Position numbers and translations under genes: made by a program. The notes below the pieces were generated by a model that did not search any database, had not been told where the DNA came from, and worked only from the letters and a program-made list of their open reading frames with translations. Positions 5,429 through 8,947 of a DNA stretch of 8,947 nt are shown here, piece after piece. The DNA comes from Pseudomonadota bacterium (lineage in GTDB: Bacteria > Pseudomonadota > Gammaproteobacteria > CAMYNG01). Location of the stretch: contig CP070733.1 of the NCBI GenBank assembly GCA_020347585.1, forward strand, positions 2,474,686-2,483,632. The letters are read 5' to 3'. Numbering within the stretch: the stretch's first letter is position 1; each line of letters opens with the position of its first letter.

Positions 5429-5956
5429 CTACTTCTTTTTGGCCTCTTTGCGAACGATGTGCTCGTCCGAGTACTTAACGCCCTTGCCCTTGTAGGGCTC
5501 CGGCGGACGATAAGCGCGAATATCCGCTGCCACCTGTCCAACCTTCTGCTTGTCAATGCCCTTTACCAGGATTTCGGTCTGGCTGGGCGTCTCAACGGTG
5601 ACACCCTCGGGCACCTCATACGCCACCGGATGGGAAAATCCCAGCGTCAGGTTCAACACCTTGCCCTGCGCCTGGGCGCGGTAACCGACGCCTACCAGTT
5701 CAAGCTTCTTCTCAAAACCGTTAACCACACCGGCAACCATATTGTTGATCAGCGCGCGGGCCGTTCCAGCGTGCGCCACGGCGTTGTCATGCCCTTCGCG
5801 CGGCGCAAACTCCAGCGCGCTACCGTCCTGGTTTAGCGAAACGGCACTGTGCACGTCCAGCTCCAGCGCGCCTTTGGAACCCTTGACGCTAACGTGCTGG
5901 CCGTTGACGTTTACATCCACACCCGAAGGAATTGTGATAGCGGTTAACCTTGCCAT
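5429..5956 (-). CDS. rplF: 50S ribosomal protein L6
   Basis: L6 lies near the factor-binding site of the large subunit, next to the sarcin-ricin loop, and is needed late in 50S assembly. It has 175 residues (E. coli 177) with the two related L6 domains: the first about 1-80 (IPSGVDVNVNG at 9-19), the second about 85-165 (ELVGVGYRAQ at 86-95, FSHPVAYEVPEGV at 107-119), and the signature PEPYKGKGVKY at 152-162. ATG at 5956 is 12 bases after the rpsH stop; TAAGGG including that stop is the ribosome-binding site. The stop is TAG. Identification is very secure. Confidence 0.98.
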   Translation of the reverse strand: MARLTAITIPSGVDVNVNGQHVSVKGSKGALELDVHSAVSLNQDGSALEFAPREGHDNAVAHAGTARALINNMVAGVVNGFEKKLELVGVGYRAQAQGKVLNLTLGFSHPVAYEVPEGVTVETPSQTEILVKGIDKQKVGQVAADIRAYRPPEPYKGKGVKYSDEHIVRKEAKKK

Positions 5957-5968
5957 TGTTTACTACCC

Positions 5969-6361
5969 TTACTGCACGTAGCAGAGCACCTCGCCACCGT
6001 GACCCCCACTGCGCGCTGCGCGGTCGGTCATCACCCCGGCGGAGGTGGAAATGATTGCCACACCAAGACCACCCATCACCTTGGGCATCTCGTCTTTGCC
6101 CTTGTAGATGCGCAACCCCGGCCTGCTGACCCGCTGCAGCTTCTCGATTACAGGCTTGCCCTCGTAATACTTGAGGACAACGATCAGTTCCTGCTTGGCA
6201 CCTTCACCTTCGACGGAGAAGTCCGAGACATAGCCCTCATCCTTGAGCACTGCCGCAAGGGCACGCTTTTGCTTCGAGTCAGGCATGCGCACGTCGCTCT
6301 TTTGTGCCGCAAGCCCATTACGGATGCGGGTCAACATATCTGAAATTGGGTCTGTCATCAT
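5969..6361 (-). CDS. rpsH: 30S ribosomal protein S8
   Basis: S8 is a primary 16S rRNA-binding protein in the central domain and, in E. coli, the translational repressor of the spc operon. It has 130 residues, as in E. coli: DPISDMLTRIRNG at 4-16, RVSRPGLRIYKGKDEMPKVM at 77-96 and the signature GLGVAIISTSAGVMTD at 98-113. Two ATGs stand in a row (6361 and 6358); the first is chosen because GGAG lies 10 bases upstream. The 89-base gap after rpsN is much larger than neighbouring gaps and holds a possible hairpin directly next to this ribosome-binding site. Identification is very secure. Confidence 0.98.
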   Translation of the reverse strand: MMTDPISDMLTRIRNGLAAQKSDVRMPDSKQKRALAAVLKDEGYVSDFSVEGEGAKQELIVVLKYYEGKPVIEKLQRVSRPGLRIYKGKDEMPKVMGGLGVAIISTSAGVMTDRAARSGGHGGEVLCYVQ

Positions 6362-6371
6362 CGTTGTTTAA

Positions 6372-6425
6372 CTCCAGGATGAAGGAAACAATAACAAGCG
6401 AAATCGCGTGCTGCCCCTTTATCCT
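6372..6425 (-). promoter_or_regulatory. Possible hairpin beside the rpsH ribosome-binding site
   Basis: In the rpsN-rpsH gap, AGGATAAAGG (6416-6425) and CCTTCATCCT (6376-6385) can pair at 9 of 10 positions, with two further G-U pairs inward, around a 30-base loop that holds a small GCGATTTCGC hairpin. The downstream arm ends exactly where the GGAG ribosome-binding site of rpsH (6372-6375) begins. A role in modulating S8 translation is inference; the pairing itself is visible. Confidence 0.4.
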
Positions 6426-6450
6426 TTTTCCTCGTAACTCGTACCTGCTG

Positions 6451-6756
6451 TTACCAACTTGCCTTGTGCAGGCCGGGCACTTCGCCGCGCATCGCCGTTT
6501 CACGCAGCTTGTTCCGGCACAGGCCGAACTTGCGGTACACAGCATGCGGCCGGCCGGTAATCCGGCAACGGCGCTGCACACGTACCGGACTGGCGTCGCG
6601 CGGCAGCTTCTGCAGCTGCTGCTGTGCCTCGAAGCGTTCTTCGGGCGATGCCTTGTGATCGTTAATCCGCGCCTTCAGTTCGGCGCGCTTCGCAGCAAAG
6701 CGCTTTACCGCCTTGATGCGCTTGCGTTCACGTTCAACCATGGAATTCTTCGCCAT
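6451..6756 (-). CDS. rpsN: 30S ribosomal protein S14, zinc-free type
   Basis: S14 is a head protein of the small subunit near the A site. It has 101 residues, the length of the long zinc-free form of E. coli, with FAAKRAELKARI at 20-31, LPRDASPVR at 51-59, RCRITGRPHAVYRKFGLCR at 63-81 and the end RGEVPGLHKASW. Only two cysteines (64 and 80) are present, so the two CxxC pairs of the short zinc form are absent. ATG at 6756 has a strong TAAGGAG (6763-6769) 6 bases upstream that overlaps the rplE stop, so it is coupled to L5. Identification is very secure. Confidence 0.98.
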   Translation of the reverse strand: MAKNSMVERERKRIKAVKRFAAKRAELKARINDHKASPEERFEAQQQLQKLPRDASPVRVQRRCRITGRPHAVYRKFGLCRNKLRETAMRGEVPGLHKASW

Positions 6757-6766
6757 GCCGCTCTCC

Positions 6767-7312
6767 TTAACCCTGTCCCTTCAACGGGAAGTTAAATGCC
6801 GCCAGCAGGGCGCGCCCTTCCTCGTCGCTCTTGGCAGTTGTGGTAATCGTTATATCCAGCCCGCGCAGGGTGTCAATCTTGTCGTAATCAATCTCGGGAA
6901 AGATGATTTGCTCCTTGACACCCATGCTGTAATTGCCGCGCCCGTCGAAGGCCTTCGGGCTCAGTCCGCGAAAATCACGAATGCGCGGGATTGCCACGCT
7001 GATCAGGCGATCAAGAAATTCGTACATGCGTTCGCGGCGCAGGGTGACCTTGCAGCCGATAGGCCAGCCGTCGCGAATCTTGAAGCCGGCAATTGATTTG
7101 CGCGCGCGCGTGACGATAGGCTTTTGACCCGAAATTCTGGTCATGTCGCCAGTGGCATGCTCCATTACCTTCTTGTCACCAACGGCCTCACCGACACCCA
7201 TATTCAGAGTGATCTTGGTGATACGAGGCACTTCCATGACGCTCTTGTAGCCAAACTGCTCCTTGAGCTGATTGACTACGGTGTCCTTGTAAAATTCCTG
7301 CAACCTAGACAT
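6767..7312 (-). CDS. rplE: 50S ribosomal protein L5
   Basis: L5 binds 5S rRNA with L18 and contacts the small subunit and P-site tRNA. It has 181 residues (E. coli 179): ITKITLNMGVGEA at 31-43, SGQKPIVTRARKSIAGFKIR at 61-80, PIGCKVTLR at 84-92, PRIRDFRGL at 109-117 and FDGRGNYSMGVKEQIIFPEI at 122-141, then TTTAKSDEEGRALL at 157-170. ATG at 7312 is chosen over an upstream start at 7462 because it matches the family N-terminus; the longer version would overlap rplX. The ribosome-binding site is weak. In E. coli the S8 repressor site is near this start; I could not recognise that structure here, though the ATG lies in the palindrome AGACATGTCT. Identification is very secure. Confidence 0.98.
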   Translation of the reverse strand: MSRLQEFYKDTVVNQLKEQFGYKSVMEVPRITKITLNMGVGEAVGDKKVMEHATGDMTRISGQKPIVTRARKSIAGFKIRDGWPIGCKVTLRRERMYEFLDRLISVAIPRIRDFRGLSPKAFDGRGNYSMGVKEQIIFPEIDYDKIDTLRGLDITITTTAKSDEEGRALLAAFNFPLKGQG

Positions 7313-7337
7313 GTCTGCAACCCGAATCTTGCGACTG

Positions 7338-7658
7338 TTAAGCGTCCAACACTTCGCCGTTGGACTTGAAATACCGAACCTTACGCCCGTCATCCAGCTT
7401 CTTGACACCAACCCGATCGGCCTTGCCTGTCGCGGGATTAAACAACGCGACGTTGGAGACATGCAGGGGCATCTCTTTTTCGATGATGCCGCCGGGCAGA
7501 CCCGCCTGCGGATTAGGCTTCTGGTGCTTCTTGGCGATATTCACGTTCTCAACCACAATACGGTCGGTTTCCGGGAAGACCTTCACCACCGTACCGCGCT
7601 TGCCCTTGTCCTTGCCGGCAATCACAATAACGTCATCGCCCTTTTTGATCTTGCTCAT
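7338..7658 (-). CDS. rplX: 50S ribosomal protein L24
   Basis: L24 starts assembly of the large subunit by binding the 5' end of 23S rRNA. It has 106 residues (E. coli 104) with the KOW motif in KGDDVIVIAGKDKGKRGTVV at 6-25, NIAKKHQKPNP at 40-50, GGIIEKEMPLHVSNVALFNP at 56-75 and RYFKSNGE at 95-102. ATG at 7658 is preferred to GTG 7667: it matches the family, and GGAG is 10 bases upstream, whereas it would nearly touch the GTG. The gap to rplN is 17 bases and to rplE 25. Identification is very secure. Confidence 0.98.
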   Translation of the reverse strand: MSKIKKGDDVIVIAGKDKGKRGTVVKVFPETDRIVVENVNIAKKHQKPNPQAGLPGGIIEKEMPLHVSNVALFNPATGKADRVGVKKLDDGRKVRYFKSNGEVLDA

Positions 7659-7675
7659 GCTCGTCACTCTCCGGC

Positions 7676-8044
7676 CTACAGAACTTCCGGCGCCAGCGAA
7701 ATAATCTTCATGAAGTTCTCGGTGCGCAGCTCGCGTGTCACAGGCCCGAATATACGGGTGCCAATCGGCTGCAGCTGGTTGTTCAGCAGCACTGCAGCGT
7801 TGCTGTCAAAACGAATCAGTGACCCGTCTGAGCGGCGCACACCTTTTTTGGTGCGCACGACGACAGCGTGATAAATATCACCCTTCTTGACGCGCCCGCG
7901 CGGAATCGCTTCCTTGATGCTGACCTTTATCACATCACCAATTCGCGCATAACGCCGCTTCGACCCACCGAGCACCTTGATACACTGCACGCGACGTGCA
8001 CCGCTGTTGTCGGCGACGTCGAGCATGGTCTCCATCTGTATCAT
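7676..8044 (-). CDS. rplN: 50S ribosomal protein L14
   Basis: L14 lies at the subunit interface, forms bridges to 16S rRNA and is the binding site of the silencing factor RsfS. It has 122 residues (E. coli 123): TMLDVADNSGARRVQCIKVL at 6-25, KEAIPRGRVKKGD at 44-56, AVVVRTKKGVRRSDGSLIRF at 60-79 and GTRIFGPVTRELR at 95-107, ending SLAPEVL. ATG at 8044 has GGAG 6 bases upstream. The gap to rpsQ is 30 bases; in E. coli the spc operon begins with this gene, but I see no convincing promoter in this short gap, so it may be read through from S17. The stop is TAG. Identification is very secure. Confidence 0.98.
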   Translation of the reverse strand: MIQMETMLDVADNSGARRVQCIKVLGGSKRRYARIGDVIKVSIKEAIPRGRVKKGDIYHAVVVRTKKGVRRSDGSLIRFDSNAAVLLNNQLQPIGTRIFGPVTRELRTENFMKIISLAPEVL

Positions 8045-8074
8045 GTCGGACTCCGCAAAATACCTTATTCAAAC

Positions 8075-8341
8075 TCAGACGATGGTCGCCCGTTCCACGA
8101 TATCCACCAGGCGCCATGACTTGCTCTTCGACAACGGCCGGCACGAGGTAATTGTGACCAAGTCGCCCTGGTTACATTCATTTTTCTCGTCGTGAGCATG
8201 CAGCTTCGTCGAGCGCTTAACATACTTGCCATACATGGGATGCTTTACGCGACGCTCGACCAGCACTGTAATGGTTTTGTCCATCTTGTTGCTGACCACG
8301 CGCCCGGTCAATTTGCGTTCAACACTGGCTTGCTCGCTCAT
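8075..8341 (-). CDS. rpsQ: 30S ribosomal protein S17
   Basis: S17 is a primary 16S rRNA-binding OB-fold protein in the body of the small subunit. It has 88 residues (E. coli 84): LTGRVVSNKMDKTITVLVER at 11-30, HPMYGKYVKRSTKLHAHDE at 34-52 and the family signature GDLVTITSCRPLSKSKSW at 59-76, then RLVDIVERA. ATG at 8341 overlaps the rpmC stop by four bases (ATGA), so the two are translationally coupled. Identification is very secure. Confidence 0.98.
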   Translation of the reverse strand: MSEQASVERKLTGRVVSNKMDKTITVLVERRVKHPMYGKYVKRSTKLHAHDEKNECNQGDLVTITSCRPLSKSKSWRLVDIVERATIV

Positions 8342-8535
8342 TTGGCCTCACCCGCTTTTTGCTTGAGGATGGTCTTTACCCGCGCGATATTGCGACGCGC
8401 CTCCTTCATCAGGTGAGGACGTGCCATCTGGCCGGTGCCTTTCTGCATGCGCAGCTTGAACTGCTCCTCGAGCAACCCCATGAGTTCCTTCTGGAGCTCG
8501 TCTGCGCTCTTCTGGCGTAATTCGTTCGCTTTCAT
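8338..8535 (-). CDS. rpmC: 50S ribosomal protein L29
   Basis: L29 lies by the polypeptide exit tunnel and is part of the docking site for trigger factor and SRP. It has 65 residues (E. coli 63), all helical, starting MKANELRQKSADELQKEL, then LLEEQFKLRMQKGTGQM at about 21-37 and RRNIARVKTILKQKAG near the end. ATG at 8535 matches the family start; a GTG one codon upstream (8538) is possible but adds a residue not usual in the family. The ATG shares one base with the rplP TGA (TGATG), and its own TGA overlaps the rpsQ ATG. Identification is very secure. Confidence 0.97.
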   Translation of the reverse strand: MKANELRQKSADELQKELMGLLEEQFKLRMQKGTGQMARPHLMKEARRNIARVKTILKQKAGEAK

Positions 8536-8947
8536 CACTGTATTGTCCGGGTCACAAACGTCGTCAGTACAGGCAATTTCGATGCAGCCAGTCGGAATGC
8601 CTCACGCGCTACTTCCTCGGATACACCTTCCATTTCGTAGAGCATGCGCCCCGGCTGAATCTGTGCGACCCAGTACTCGACGTTACCCTTGCCCATACCC
8701 ATGCGCACTTCCAGCGGCTTCTTGCTGATCGGCTTGTCCGGGAATATCCGGATCCAGATCTTGCCGCCGCGCTTGATGTGCCGGGTCATGGCACGTCGAG
8801 CCGCCTCGATCTGACGCGCGGTAATGCGTCCGCGGGTGGTCGCCTTCAGACCGTACTCGCCGAAGCTGATCTTGCTGCCACGGTTCGCAAGACCGCGGTT
8901 GCGGCCCTTCATCTGCTTGCGGAACTTTGTTCGTTTTGGCTGTAACA
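8535..8947 (-). CDS. rplP: 50S ribosomal protein L16, start codon cut by the window edge by one base
   Basis: L16 organises the A-site tRNA elbow region of the large subunit and is a late assembly protein. The last two bases of the start codon (TG) are at 8946-8947, followed by LQPKRTKFRKQMKGRNRG, so the true start is just outside and the protein has 137 residues (E. coli 136). A start at the internal ATG 8912 would lose the conserved N-terminus. Motifs are TARQIEAARRAMTRHIKRGG at 43-62, KIWIRIFPDKPISKKPLEVR at 63-82 and GKGNVEYWVAQIQPG. R82 aligns with E. coli R81, the residue hydroxylated by RoxA (YcfD). The stop overlaps rpmC. Identification is very secure. Confidence 0.98.
   Translation of the reverse strand, partial: LQPKRTKFRKQMKGRNRGLANRGSKISFGEYGLKATTRGRITARQIEAARRAMTRHIKRGGKIWIRIFPDKPISKKPLEVRMGMGKGNVEYWVAQIQPGRMLYEMEGVSEEVAREAFRLAASKLPVLTTFVTRTIQ

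Noticed and set aside
6767..7462. Longer 231-residue form of L5 starting at 7462
   Set aside because: The extra 50 residues overlap rplX in another frame and match nothing in L5; the ATG at 7312 gives the family N-terminus.

Overview
The window is one stretch of a bacterial ribosomal-protein super-operon. Every real gene lies on the minus strand, so transcription runs from right to left. In transcription order the genes are rplP (L16), rpmC (L29), rpsQ (S17), rplN (L14), rplX (L24), rplE (L5), rpsN (S14), rpsH (S8), rplF (L6), rplR (L18), rpsE (S5), rpmD (L30), rplO (L15), secY, rpmJ (L36), then rpsM (S13), rpsK (S11), rpsD (S4) and rpoA. This matches the end of the S10 operon, the whole spc operon and most of the alpha operon of Escherichia coli. 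L16 lacks only the first base of its start codon at the right edge. rpoA runs off the left edge at about residue 266.

The proteins read as proteobacterial and most like Gammaproteobacteria: RpoA, SecY, L5, S8 and S11 align almost without gaps to my memory of the E. coli proteins, and no infA lies between secY and rpmJ, where Betaproteobacteria usually have it. S4 is a four-cysteine zinc type rather than the cysteine-poor E. coli type, which suggests a deep or little-studied gammaproteobacterial lineage. I cannot name a genus.

Layout from right to left: 8947-7676 holds L16 to L14, with overlapping or closely spaced genes. 7658-4546 holds L24 to S5, including an 89-base S14-S8 gap with a possible hairpin next to the S8 ribosome-binding site. 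4541-2421 holds L30, L15, SecY and L36. 2420-2296 is a regulatory gap with a sigma70-like promoter (-35 TTGATA, 17-base spacer, -10 TATGAT) and a short leader that may base-pair with the S13 start region, as in the S4-controlled alpha operon leader of E. coli. 2295-1 holds S13, S11, S4 and RpoA. No gene-free stretch exceeds 300 bases.

The gene products are ribosome subunit proteins, the core protein-export channel SecY and the RNA polymerase alpha subunit, normally expressed together and controlled by ribosomal-protein feedback. The one striking anomaly is an in-frame TAG at codon 51 of rpsD (1352-1354) in an otherwise intact S4 frame. It may be a sequencing error, a nonsense mutation or a real split gene. 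TAG is the normal stop of six neighbouring genes, which argues against general TAG reassignment. I saw no mobile element, tRNA, CRISPR array or new multi-gene system.
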